Notes under the pieces: model-generated
Seen by the model: the letters and a program-made list of their open reading frames with translations, nothing else
Told to the model about the DNA's origin: nothing
The model's database searches: none
Assembly (NCBI GenBank): GCA_964582785.1
Contig: CAZOTT010000002.1
Location: forward strand, 4,775 to 68,774
Source of the DNA: JAMOQA01 sp964582785
GTDB lineage: Bacteria; Acidobacteriota; Polarisedimenticolia; J045
Direction: 5' to 3'
Length of the DNA stretch: 64,000 nt
Shown: positions 40,885 through 51,295 of the stretch, piece after piece
How positions within the stretch are numbered: position 1 is the first letter of the stretch
Layout: every line of letters begins with the position of its first letter
Translations under genes and position numbers: made by a program

Positions 40885-42969
40885 CTGAACAGCCACCGCC
40901 TCGCGCGCCTCGCGAACCTCGGTCTCGTCGTTTCGGGCCTCGTCACGCTGGTCGCCCTGGCCACGGGCGGGCCCCGGCTGCGGGCGGGAAACCTGGTCGT
41001 CGGTCCCTGGGGGGCCGCCTTCCCCGCGTGCCTCTTCTTCCTCTTCGCCGCCTGGCGGCTCTCCCTTTCCCGCCGCTCCGGGGGGGTCGAGGGGTGGCTC
41101 GTCACCTTCTACGCCCGCCAGGGCCTTCCCCCGCGGGACGCGCCGACCACCCTTCCCCGGGCCCTCCGGGCGGGCCTGCTCCTCGGGGCGGGGGCCGGGG
41201 TGGTCGTCGCCGCGGGGGAGACGGTGGTCCTGCTCGGGCAGGCGACCGAACCGTGCATCGAGCGGTTCGATGCCTTCCTGCTCGCCCTTGTCGAGCTGCT
41301 GGCCGGCCTGGTCGTGCCGGGAGTGATCGGGGCCGGGATCGCGGGGGTGCTCTACGCGGGAGAACGGTGGTGGCGTGGCCGGGCCCCGGGGGGGTACGAG
41401 CACGGCCGGCGGACGGTGATCGGCCTCCTGGCGGTTCTGCCTCTCCTGCTCCTGCTCGCCCCGCGGCAGGCTCTCCCCGGGCCACCCCCGCGGCTGCTGC
41501 TCGCGGCCGTGGTGGCGATGGTCGCCGCGGCCGGCGTCGTCTTTCTCGTGCTGCCCGCCGCCTGGCTCCGGGCCCGGGAAGGCCGCTGGGGCCTCGCCGT
41601 GGTTGCCGGGGGGAGCACCGCCGTGCTGCTCGGCCTCCTCGCCGTGTCCAGGTTCGCGGGGGGCGGGGCGCCGGTGGCCCCGGCCGGGGCGCCCGCCCCG
41701 AACGTGCTCCTGGTCACCCTGACGGGGTTGCGCACCGATCACACCAGGACGTGGCACGGAACGGAAGGCTTCACCCCCTTCCTGGACGCCCTGGCCGCCA
41801 CCGGGACCGTCTTCCGGGAGGCGGTCACCCCCTCGTCCTGGCCTCCTGCCGCCGCCGCCTCCCTGCTGACCGGCCTCTACCCGGCGGAGCACGGGCTGAT
41901 CGCCCCGGGCGAGCGCCTGCACCGGCCCCTCCAGTCCCTGCCCCGGGTGCTCGCCGCCCACGGCTGGGAGACCGCCGCCTTCGTCTCCTCCCGGGACTTC
42001 GACGGGGGGCCGACCGGTTTCGCGGACCTGTTCGACGAGTACCGGGACACGACCACCCTCGGGCGGCGCCTGCGGCGTGTCCCCCTGGGGAGGATCGCCG
42101 CCCTCGCCTTCCCCCCGGACGTCGAGCCCCGGCTCTGCGACGACACCGCCGCCGCCCTCCGGGACTGGATCATCCGGCGGGGCGCCGGGCCGTGGTTCGC
42201 CTGGGTCGAGCTCGCCGACCCGTGGCGACCCCACCCCCGCTGGGCGTTCCAGCCGCCTCCCCCGGGAGAGGTTGCCGGGGGCGGCGCCCGGGGGGTCCTG
42301 GACCCGCCGCCGGACTGGGCCCTGCCGGGCGAGCGGCGGGCGTCCCTCGCCGCCTGGCGGCGGGCCTACGACGGGGCGGTTCGCCGGACCGACCAGGTGC
42401 TGGAGGGAATCCTGCGCTCCCTCGGGGCGTGGGGGCTCGAGCGGCGGACCCTGGTCGTGGTCACCGGGGAGGCCGGCGTGACGCTGGGGGAAGACGGAAC
42501 GTGGTTCGGCATGGGCAGCTCCCTCCCCGAGCCGGTGATCCACCGGCCGCTCCTGTTCGCCGGCCCACGGATCGCCCGGCACCGTTCCCTGGGGGGGCCG
42601 TGCAGCCTGGTGGACGTGATGCCCACCGTGCTGGGGGTCCTGCGGCTCGAGCCGGGCCGCGACGGCCAGGGGGAGGACCTCTCCCGCTACCTGGTGGACC
42701 GGGGCTTCCGGGAGCGGAACCCCCGCTCGGGGCCGGTCTTCAGCGAGTGTCCCCTCGGTCCGGGGAGGGGCGCCGGGCCGCCCCCCCGGGTCGTCTCCGC
42801 CCGGATCGGGTTCCTGAAGCTGGTCCGCTGGCCGGACGGGCGGCAGGAGCTCCGGCTGGCGGGGGCCGGCGAGGAGCGTCCCGTGCCGCCGGACCGGCCC
42901 CGTGCCCTGCACGAGCTGGAGGCCCAGCTCGACCAGTTTCTCCGCGACCGCACCGCGATCCGCCGGTGA
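40885..42969 (+). CDS. Membrane protein with degenerate sulfatase (alkaline phosphatase superfamily) domain
   Basis: 694 residues if it starts at CTG 40885, which has GGGGAG upstream; the frame has no ATG, GTG or TTG before GTG at 41200, yet that stretch encodes clear transmembrane helices (LGLVVSGLVTLVALA, FPACLFFLFAAWRL). About seven membrane helices precede a soluble domain: NVLLVTLTGLRTDH, FTPFLDALAATGTVFREA, SLLTGLYPAEHGLI. The catalytic CxPSR/TxPS segment reads WPPAAAASLLTG, the first metal Asp of the usual DTLRAD is Thr, and the usual SDHGE reads TGEAG. So it is probably not a working hydrolase. It lies just before bamA. Confidence 0.75.
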   Translation: MNSHRLARLANLGLVVSGLVTLVALATGGPRLRAGNLVVGPWGAAFPACLFFLFAAWRLSLSRRSGGVEGWLVTFYARQGLPPRDAPTTLPRALRAGLLLGAGAGVVVAAGETVVLLGQATEPCIERFDAFLLALVELLAGLVVPGVIGAGIAGVLYAGERWWRGRAPGGYEHGRRTVIGLLAVLPLLLLLAPRQALPGPPPRLLLAAVVAMVAAAGVVFLVLPAAWLRAREGRWGLAVVAGGSTAVLLGLLAVSRFAGGGAPVAPAGAPAPNVLLVTLTGLRTDHTRTWHGTEGFTPFLDALAATGTVFREAVTPSSWPPAAAASLLTGLYPAEHGLIAPGERLHRPLQSLPRVLAAHGWETAAFVSSRDFDGGPTGFADLFDEYRDTTTLGRRLRRVPLGRIAALAFPPDVEPRLCDDTAAALRDWIIRRGAGPWFAWVELADPWRPHPRWAFQPPPPGEVAGGGARGVLDPPPDWALPGERRASLAAWRRAYDGAVRRTDQVLEGILRSLGAWGLERRTLVVVTGEAGVTLGEDGTWFGMGSSLPEPVIHRPLLFAGPRIARHRSLGGPCSLVDVMPTVLGVLRLEPGRDGQGEDLSRYLVDRGFRERNPRSGPVFSECPLGPGRGAGPPPRVVSARIGFLKLVRWPDGRQELRLAGAGEERPVPPDRPRALHELEAQLDQFLRDRTAIRR

Positions 42970-42983
42970 CCGGCCGGGGGATG

Positions 42984-43012
42984 TTGGTGGCGCCGGGGCG
43001 TTGGGATATCTT
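42984..43012 (+). promoter_or_regulatory. Sigma70-type promoter giving a leaderless bamA message
   Basis: TTGGTG (42984-42989), exactly 17 nt, TATCTT (43007-43012). The A of the bamA ATG is 8 nt after the -10, where transcription would start. No Shine-Dalgarno is present. Confidence 0.6.
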
Positions 43013-43019
43013 GTGCGCC

Positions 43020-45587
43020 ATGCGCCGTCCTGCCCGCCGGCCCGTCCTGGCCCTCGTCGCGTTTCTCGCCGCCTGCTTCGTGGCGGGAACCGTCCCCGTG
43101 GCGGCGCAGACCCCGGAACCGTCCGGCTCCGGCGGCGGGGCGGCCGCGTCCGGGTCCGGCGGCGGACCGTGCGCCGTCATCCACGCGATCGAGGTCCGGG
43201 GCAACCGGAAGATGAGCGCGGACGCGGTCCGGTTCGACCTGGGAATCCGGCCGGGGGACCGGTGGGACGATGCCCGGATCCGGCGGGAATTCCGGCGCTT
43301 CTGGAAGCGGGGGTACTTCTCCGATCTCCGCTTCTTCCGGCGGTGCACCCCGGAGGGGGCGGTCCTCGTCGTCGTCCTGCGGGAACGCCCCACGATCCTC
43401 TCGATCGACTACGACCGCCTGAAGATGGCGAGCCAGCAGCAGATCGAGGACTACTTCAAGGACCGGAACTTCCACCTCTCGGTGGGAGCCCCGCTGGACC
43501 GGAAGAAGCTGTGGCGGGCCCGGGAGCTGATCCGCGAGTTTCTCGGCCAGAAGGGTTACCTGGACGCGCGGGTGGAGCCGGTCGTCAGCACCCTTTCCCC
43601 GGGCGCGGTCAAGGTGCATTTCCGCATCGTTCCCGGGGGAAAGACGAAGATCCGGAAGATCCGGTTCACGGGGAACGAGGCGTTCTCCGACCGGGCCCTG
43701 CGCAAGCGGTTCAAGCTGACCTCGACCTGGCACTGGTACTGGCCCTTCTCGAAGAAGGCCCTCTACCACCCCCTCAAGTACCAGCAGGACATCACGAACA
43801 TCCTCCAGTTCTACCGGGACCACGGCTACCTGGACGTGGACGTCCAGCCCCCGATCGTGCGGGTCGTCACCCGGGAGTCGCGGCGGAAGGAGCGTCACCG
43901 GAAGGCCCGCTCCCGCCGCCGGGGAAAGGGGCGGGGGAAGAAGCGGGAGGAGCAGCGGCCGGTGGACACCGGCCCGCGGGTCCGGAAATGGGTCTACCTG
44001 ACGATCCCGGTCAAGGAGGGCCCGGTCTACCGGCTGGGGGAGGTGAAGTTCGAGGGGAACACGGTCTTCACCTCCCGGCGGCTGCGCCCGTTCGTTCCCC
44101 TCGCCCCGGGGAGCGTGATCCGCGACAACGTGATCGAGGCCGGGATCGAGATGATCCGGCGGGCGTACGGGACGAAGGGGTACGTCTACGCCACGGTGAC
44201 GCGGCGCTTCGAGCGGCACGAGGGGGAGCCGGTCGCGGACCTCGTGATCAGCATCGACGAGGACCAGGCCTACACCGTGCGCCGCATCGAGTTCCGGGGC
44301 AACACGGAAACCCGTGACCTGGTCCTGCGGCGGGAGCTGAACATCTACGAGGGCGAGCTGCTGAACAAGGCCCAGCTCGACCGGTCGATGCAGAAGCTGA
44401 ACATGCTGGGGTACTGGGTCCCCGAGGGGGAGCCCACCCTCGAACCGGTCCCGGGCGAGCCCCTCGTGGACGTGATCATCCACGGGCAGGAGCAGTCGCG
44501 GAACGAGATCCAGGTGGGAGGCGGCTACAGCGAGCTCGAGGGCGGGTTCTTCCTCGCCAGCTACCAGACCCGGAACTTCCTCGGGCGCGGGGAGACCCTC
44601 TCCCTGTACCTCGGGGTCGGCAGCCGGATGAACCAGGCCTCGATCGCGTTCACCGAGCCGTGGTTCCTCGGCAAGCCCTGGACCTTCGGCTTCCGGATCT
44701 ACCGGCGGAGCTTCGATTTCGGCCGGGCCCTGGACGCGCAGGGGAACCTGATCCGGCTCACCCAGTCGGCCACCGGCGGCGCGGTGACGATCGGGAAGCG
44801 GCTCGGCGACTTCACCCAGGTCCAGCTCACCTACGGCTACGAGACGACCGACGCCGATACCCTGGACATCTCCGCCCGCTACGCGACGACGAACACGCGG
44901 ATCGCCACCCTGACGCCGGTCTTCTCCTTCCGTCGCCTGGACAACTTCCTGCGCCCGACCCGGGGGGCCGAGCTGACGGTGATCGGGCAGGTGGCCGCCC
45001 GGTCCCTCGGGGGTGACAACGACTACCTGCGGCCCCAGGTGGAGGGGAGCGTCTACTTCCACCTCGTCGGCCGCTGGTTCGTGGCCCTGCACGGCGAGCT
45101 CGGGTGGATCAAGCCGTTCGGCGCGATCAAGCGGGAACCGGGGTTCGTCGACGGGGTGCCCCGCTTCCAGCGGTTCTTCCTCGGGGGCGACACGATCGGT
45201 CCCCGGGTCTTCGAGACCCGGACGATCTCCCCGATCCGCTGGATCGCCCAGGTGGACGTGAACGGGAACCCGGTCGTCGACGCCAACGGGAACCCGTACA
45301 TCTACCCCGCCTGGGTGGGGGGCAGCAAGAAGGCCCTCTTCCAGTTCGAGCTGGGCTACCCGATCGGGCGGACCGCGACCCTGGCGCTGTTCTTCGACGC
45401 GGGCGGGGTCTACGACAACGGGGTGGACATCAACACCGGGGACATGCGGATGTCCACCGGGGTCGAGTTCCGGGTGTTCATGCCGATGTTCCAGGCCCCG
45501 ATCCGGCTGATCTACGGCTGGCCCGTGCGGGAGTTCCCCGGGGACCGGACGAACACCTTCCAGTTCTCCATCGGCCTGCCGTTCTGA
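43020..45587 (+). CDS. bamA: Outer membrane protein assembly factor BamA (Omp85)
   Basis: 855 residues from ATG at 43020 with a signal peptide (PVLALVAFLAACFVAGTVPVAA). POTRA domains follow: IHAIEVRGNRKMSADAVR, TKIRKIRFTGNEAFSDRAL, YRLGEVKFEGNTVFTSRRL and YTVRRIEFRGNTETRDLVL. The beta-barrel begins near NEIQVGGGYSELEGGF and contains RFFLGGDTIGPR (the usual RGF/VRGY-type segment is altered) and ends in Phe (FSIGLPF). It inserts outer-membrane proteins. A strongly basic stretch of about 30 residues at about 285-315, between two POTRA domains, is unusual. Confidence 0.94.
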   Translation: MRRPARRPVLALVAFLAACFVAGTVPVAAQTPEPSGSGGGAAASGSGGGPCAVIHAIEVRGNRKMSADAVRFDLGIRPGDRWDDARIRREFRRFWKRGYFSDLRFFRRCTPEGAVLVVVLRERPTILSIDYDRLKMASQQQIEDYFKDRNFHLSVGAPLDRKKLWRARELIREFLGQKGYLDARVEPVVSTLSPGAVKVHFRIVPGGKTKIRKIRFTGNEAFSDRALRKRFKLTSTWHWYWPFSKKALYHPLKYQQDITNILQFYRDHGYLDVDVQPPIVRVVTRESRRKERHRKARSRRRGKGRGKKREEQRPVDTGPRVRKWVYLTIPVKEGPVYRLGEVKFEGNTVFTSRRLRPFVPLAPGSVIRDNVIEAGIEMIRRAYGTKGYVYATVTRRFERHEGEPVADLVISIDEDQAYTVRRIEFRGNTETRDLVLRRELNIYEGELLNKAQLDRSMQKLNMLGYWVPEGEPTLEPVPGEPLVDVIIHGQEQSRNEIQVGGGYSELEGGFFLASYQTRNFLGRGETLSLYLGVGSRMNQASIAFTEPWFLGKPWTFGFRIYRRSFDFGRALDAQGNLIRLTQSATGGAVTIGKRLGDFTQVQLTYGYETTDADTLDISARYATTNTRIATLTPVFSFRRLDNFLRPTRGAELTVIGQVAARSLGGDNDYLRPQVEGSVYFHLVGRWFVALHGELGWIKPFGAIKREPGFVDGVPRFQRFFLGGDTIGPRVFETRTISPIRWIAQVDVNGNPVVDANGNPYIYPAWVGGSKKALFQFELGYPIGRTATLALFFDAGGVYDNGVDINTGDMRMSTGVEFRVFMPMFQAPIRLIYGWPVREFPGDRTNTFQFSIGLPF

Positions 45588-45602
45588 TCCCGCCTTCACC
45601 CC

Positions 45603-45624
45603 CGGCCGGGAGCCGTCCCGGCCG
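45603..45624. terminator. GC hairpin between bamA and dacB
   Basis: 9-bp perfect inverted repeat (CGGCCGGGA and its complement) with a 4-nt loop in the 87-bp gap between two convergent genes. There is no T tract on either side, so terminator function is uncertain. Confidence 0.3.
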
Positions 45625-45674
45625 CGTGGTTCGGCGGCGGGTTCGCCCCGCGCGTCCCGTCCCGGTTCCCCCGC

Positions 45675-47195
45675 TCACCGGGCGGGAGGCGCGCCGGGTG
45701 CGGGGGACCGTCCCGCGGCGTCCCGGAGGAGGGCGTCCACGATCCGGTCCACCTCCGGCGCCCCGGCCGGCGGCGCGCCCTCCCGGCGGTTGAGCAGGAC
45801 CGCGAAGAGGACCGCCCGCCGGGGCCGGTTCCCGCTCGCGGGAAGATCGGCCCGCCCGGCGAGGGCGGCCACCCCGCGGAGGGTCCCCGTCTTGCCCCGC
45901 AGCATTCCCCGCCAGGCCGGCAGGCGATCCCGGAGCGAGCCGTCCTCGCCGGCCCGGGGCAGGGCCACGAGCAGCTCCGGGCCCCACTCCGGGTGGTCCT
46001 CCGCCGCCCGCAGCAGGGCCACCAGGGCCCGGGCGGTCAGGCGGTTGTCCCGGCCGAACCCGGAGCCGTCCACGAGGCGGACCCCCCGCCGGGGGACGTG
46101 GAACTCGTCGAGGCAGCCCCGGAGCACCTCGACGCCCGCCCGGGTCGTTCCCGGGCGGTGACCGCCCGCGTCCACCGCCAGCAGGCGGGTCAGCATCTCG
46201 GCGCCGTAGTTGGAGGAGTGCTTGGCGACGGCGCGGGCCAGCTCGGCCAGGGCGGGACTCTCGTGGGCGAGGAGGCGGACGAGGTTCCCGTCGTCCGGGA
46301 CGGGGCCCCGCCGGACCGTCCCGGAGAGGCGGATGTCCGCCCGTCCCAGCAGTTCCCGTACCGCCGCCACGGCGACTTCCCCGGGGTGGCCGAGGTGGAC
46401 CCACCGCCGCCAGGGGGAGCCCCCGGCCGGCACCGACCCGGAGAGCACGAGCACGCCGGCCCCCTCCTCCCGGACCCGGACCCGCACCCGGGGAGGGGTC
46501 CCGGCGGAACCGGTCCGGACCCGCGACTCCAGCCGGCACGGGTGGGCGAGGGGAAACAGCCGCGCGTCCGCCGGGGCCCCGGGCCGGGGGCCGGGCCGCA
46601 CGATCACCTCGACGCTGTCCCACGCGATCGACAGCGCGCCCTGGGGTGCGTCGTAGGGATCGACCGCCCGCCGGCGGGGCCAGGAGGGCGGGCGGCCCGG
46701 CGGCTCGAACAGGCCGTCGTCCAGGACCACGTTCCCCTCGATGCGGGAGACGCCGAGGGCCCACAGCTCCCGGAAGGCGGCCCAGAGGTCCTCCGCCCGC
46801 AGGAGGGGGTTGCCCCCACCGCGGATCCAGAGGTTGCCCCGGAGCACGCCGTCGGCGCGGGGGAGAGAGCGGGCGAGGAAGACGGTCTCGATCCGCCGGG
46901 CCGGGCCGAGCCGGTGGAGGGCGCAGGCGAGGGTGACGAGCTTGACCGTCGAGGCGGGCACCAGGGGTCGGTCCGGGTGGACCGCCGCCAGCACCCGGCC
47001 GGTCCCGGCGTCCACCGCCAGGATCCCCACCCGCTGGCCGCGGAGGGCCGGGCTCTCCAGCACCCGGGAGAGCCGGGGCCCGGCCACCCGCCGCGGGGCA
47101 CGGGCGGGCACCCCTCCCCCGGCCCGCGCGGAACCGGCGAGAAGGAACGCGCCGACGACGAACGGCAGGACAACGCGAACGATCGTGCTGCGCAT
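45675..47195 (-). CDS. dacB: D-alanyl-D-alanine carboxypeptidase/endopeptidase, peptidase S13 (PBP4-like)
   Basis: 506 residues from ATG at 47195 with a signal peptide (IVRVVLPFVVGAFLLAGSARA). Penicillin-binding motifs are SxxK in VPASTVKL (S82/K85), SxN in KHSSNYGAEML, and KTG in RGKTGTLRGVAAL. The large insert between the first two motifs is typical of the S13 family. It trims peptidoglycan in the periplasm. A TAGCCT hexamer lies 6 nt before the ATG. Confidence 0.94.
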   Translation of the reverse strand: MRSTIVRVVLPFVVGAFLLAGSARAGGGVPARAPRRVAGPRLSRVLESPALRGQRVGILAVDAGTGRVLAAVHPDRPLVPASTVKLVTLACALHRLGPARRIETVFLARSLPRADGVLRGNLWIRGGGNPLLRAEDLWAAFRELWALGVSRIEGNVVLDDGLFEPPGRPPSWPRRRAVDPYDAPQGALSIAWDSVEVIVRPGPRPGAPADARLFPLAHPCRLESRVRTGSAGTPPRVRVRVREEGAGVLVLSGSVPAGGSPWRRWVHLGHPGEVAVAAVRELLGRADIRLSGTVRRGPVPDDGNLVRLLAHESPALAELARAVAKHSSNYGAEMLTRLLAVDAGGHRPGTTRAGVEVLRGCLDEFHVPRRGVRLVDGSGFGRDNRLTARALVALLRAAEDHPEWGPELLVALPRAGEDGSLRDRLPAWRGMLRGKTGTLRGVAALAGRADLPASGNRPRRAVLFAVLLNRREGAPPAGAPEVDRIVDALLRDAAGRSPAPGAPPAR

Positions 47196-47201
47196 GGCGC
47201 G

Positions 47202-47207
47202 AGGCTA
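47202..47207 (-). promoter_or_regulatory. -10-like hexamer of dacB
   Basis: TAGCCT on the minus strand, 6 nt before the ATG at 47195 and no Shine-Dalgarno. It matches the leaderless arrangement seen at other genes here. Confidence 0.3.
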
Positions 47208-47495
47208 CCGCGCCCGGCGGGCCGCTTCTACCCGGCGTGCCGCACCGCCTGCCCGGTGCGTGGGGCCGTGCTTTCGCGGTCCGTGGCGCGGGGGTCGCCG
47301 GGAGCGGCCTCCGGCCGTCTCGCGCGCTCGACCGGCGGCGGTCGCGGGGTCCTCCGCGCCTGGCGGCTCGCAGGCCGCCCGCCGGGCGCGTGACCGGATG
47401 GCGCGGCGGCCGGCTCGCCGCGGGCGCTTCGCGCCCCCGCCGCTCTGCGGCTCCGGTTCGGCGCTCCGGACCCCGCGCTGCCGGGTCTCGCACCG

Positions 47496-47660
47496 CTCGC
47501 CGGAGTCGGCCGTCCCGGCAATCCGCCGCGCCTGCCTTCGCTCGCCGGAGTCGGCCGTCCCGGCAACCCGCCGCGCCTGCCTTCGCTCGCCGGAGTCGGC
47601 CGCCCCGGCGACCCGCCGCGCCTGCCTTCGTTCGCCGGAGTCAGCCGTCCCGGAACGGGA
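47496..47660. repeat. 45-bp minisatellite, about 3.5 copies
   Basis: Units start at 47496, 47541, 47586 and 47631 (last one partial) with CTCGCCGGAGTCGGCCG at the head. Copies 1 and 2 differ by a single base, copy 3 by a few more. The period is a multiple of three, but no plausible protein context is seen. Confidence 0.92.
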
Positions 47661-47807
47661 CGGGTGGCGAGCATTCGGCGGGCGTTCGCCCCGGTGTCCC
47701 GGAAGGGAGCGGCCCTTTCCGGCGGCCCGGGGGGCGGGGGCCCCGTACAACCAGGCGGCATTCCACGCCCCGCTCCCTCCCCCGAGGGGAACGAGGAGGA
47801 TGTCGCG

Positions 47808-48641
47808 ATGCATCGCCCGCAGCCCGGCGCCCGTTTTCTCGGGCGCCTGCTCCGCGCCCGGCGGGAGGCCCTCGGCCTCACCCGGGGCCAGGTGCTCCGG
47901 CGGTCCCGGCGGGGGCCGCACCGTCCCCTGGCGCCGACCGTTCTCCGGGACCTGGAAACCGGGGACCGCCTGCCGACCCTCTCCCGGCTTCCCGCCCTGG
48001 CCCGGGCCCTCGGGTTCCACCCGGCGGAGCTGCTGGAATGGGTGCTCCTGGCCCCGGTCCTGGAGGAGGCCGCGGGCCGGGTGGCGGGCCCGGCCGGGCG
48101 CGGCGGCCCGCTCCTCCGGGCCGCGGCCGGTTACCTGGCGGCCGGGCGGCCGGCCGAGGCGGCCGTCCTCGCCCTGCGGGCCTGGCCCGCTCCCGGAAAA
48201 GCCGGTTCCGCGCCCCCGGTGCTGGCGCGGGCCGTCCTCGCCCTCGGGTCCCCGCTCCTGGCGCTCCTCCTGGCGGGCCGGTCGCGGGACCCCGGGGCGG
48301 TTCTCGACGTCCAGGCGGAGGCCCTGGAGCGCCTGGGCCTGGCGGGTGCCGCCCGGAGGATCGCCGACGGGGGCGACCCGCGGGACCGGCGGATGGCCGC
48401 CGTCCGGGCGCGGCTGCTCGAGGCGGCCGATCCCCTCCGGGCGGCCGGCGCCTGGGCCGAGCTCCTCGACCGGGCCCGGGAGGCGGGGGACGCCCGGGGG
48501 GCGGCGGAGGCGGCGGCGGGAGTCGCCCGGTGCCTCGACCGGGCGGGCCGCCCCCGGGAGGCGGCGCGGTTCCTCCGGGAAGGGGAGCGCTGGCGTCCCG
48601 GCGGCCCCGGATCCCTTGCCCCTCCCGGCGCTGGCGACTAG
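47808..48641 (+). CDS. XRE-type helix-turn-helix protein with helical repeat C-terminus
   Basis: 277 residues from ATG at 47808, with GAGGAGGA 8 nt upstream. The N-terminal 75 residues fit a Cro/C1 (XRE) fold: LGRLLRARREALGLTRGQVLRRS, then VLRDLETGDRLPTLSRLPALARALG. The rest is alpha-helical and Ala/Arg/Leu-rich with TPR-like pairs. It is probably a DNA-binding regulator, target unknown. The stop is 122 nt before sucC. It could be transcribed with sucCD-ndk. Confidence 0.75.
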   Translation: MHRPQPGARFLGRLLRARREALGLTRGQVLRRSRRGPHRPLAPTVLRDLETGDRLPTLSRLPALARALGFHPAELLEWVLLAPVLEEAAGRVAGPAGRGGPLLRAAAGYLAAGRPAEAAVLALRAWPAPGKAGSAPPVLARAVLALGSPLLALLLAGRSRDPGAVLDVQAEALERLGLAGAARRIADGGDPRDRRMAAVRARLLEAADPLRAAGAWAELLDRAREAGDARGAAEAAAGVARCLDRAGRPREAARFLREGERWRPGGPGSLAPPGAGD

Positions 48642-48763
48642 CATTTGCGTCCCACCTTTGTTCCCGCACGCTCACGTGCGACCTCCGCGTCCGCCGGCCG
48701 GGGATCCCCCGGGATGCCGCCGGCCCCGGTGCGCGGGAGGCCGGAGCCGGAGGAGGAAATCCC

Positions 48764-50808
<2,045 letters not shown>

Positions 50809-50809
50809 C

Positions 50810-51229
50810 ATGGCGGTGGAGCGCACCCTCGCGATCGTCAAGCCGGACGCCGTGGACCGGGGGGTCCTCGGGGAGGCGATCGTGGCGGCGGAACGGGCCG
50901 GCCTGCGGGTCGTGGCGATCCGCCGGCTGCAGCTGACGAAGCGCCAGGCGGAAGGGTTCTACGCGGTGCACCGGGAGCGGCCCTTCTTCGACGCCCTGAC
51001 CGACTTCATGAGCGAGGGGCCGTCGGTGGTCATGGTCCTGGAAGGCGAGGACGCCATCGCCACCTGGCGGCGGATTCTCGGCGCGACGAACCCCGCCGAG
51101 GCGGAAGAGGGCACCCTCCGCCGGCGGTTCGGCACCAGCATCGAGCGGAACGGGTTCCACGGCTCCGATGCGCCGGAGACGGCGGCCTTCGAGATCGGCT
51201 ACATGTTCCCCGGGCTGGATCTGGCCTGA
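50810..51229 (+). CDS. ndk: Nucleoside diphosphate kinase
   Basis: 139 residues from ATG at 50810. ERTLAIVKPDAVDRG is the family start, and the active His is in NGFHGSDAPETA. Lys12-type and Arg residues of the nucleotide site are present. It balances NTP pools. Its place right behind sucCD fits reported links between Ndk and succinyl-CoA synthetase in other bacteria. A strong terminator follows. Confidence 0.96.
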   Translation: MAVERTLAIVKPDAVDRGVLGEAIVAAERAGLRVVAIRRLQLTKRQAEGFYAVHRERPFFDALTDFMSEGPSVVMVLEGEDAIATWRRILGATNPAEAEEGTLRRRFGTSIERNGFHGSDAPETAAFEIGYMFPGLDLA

Positions 51230-51253
51230 GGGGTTGCGCGGGGGCGGCAGGAC

Positions 51254-51282
51254 GGGCCCGGGCCGGGCGCCCGGGCCCTTTT
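51254..51282 (+). terminator. Intrinsic terminator after ndk
   Basis: Perfect 9-bp stem GGGCCCGGG / CCCGGGCCC (51254-51262 and 51270-51278), 7-nt loop, followed by TTTT (51279-51282). Confidence 0.85.
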
Positions 51283-51295
51283 CCTGTCCCCCCGG

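Larger units (their letters stand above)
47196..47807. other. Intergenic region between dacB and the XRE-type gene
   Basis: 612 bp. Apart from the minisatellite at 47496-47660 and the dacB start region, no gene with convincing features is seen. All frames are open for long stretches because of base composition, and none has a recognisable domain. The last 20 bp hold an ACGAGGAGGA ribosome binding site for the gene at 47808. Confidence 0.5.

Noticed and set aside
41200..42969. GTG at 41200 as the start of the sulfatase-like gene
   Set aside because: It would cut off two transmembrane segments that are clearly coding in the same frame, and it lacks a Shine-Dalgarno. The CTG at 40885 with GGGGAG fits better.
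47237..47807. Long open frames through the minisatellite region as a coding gene
   Set aside because: All six frames are open over much of it, none has a good start plus domain, and the repeat translates to low-complexity Arg/Pro/Ala sequence in every frame.
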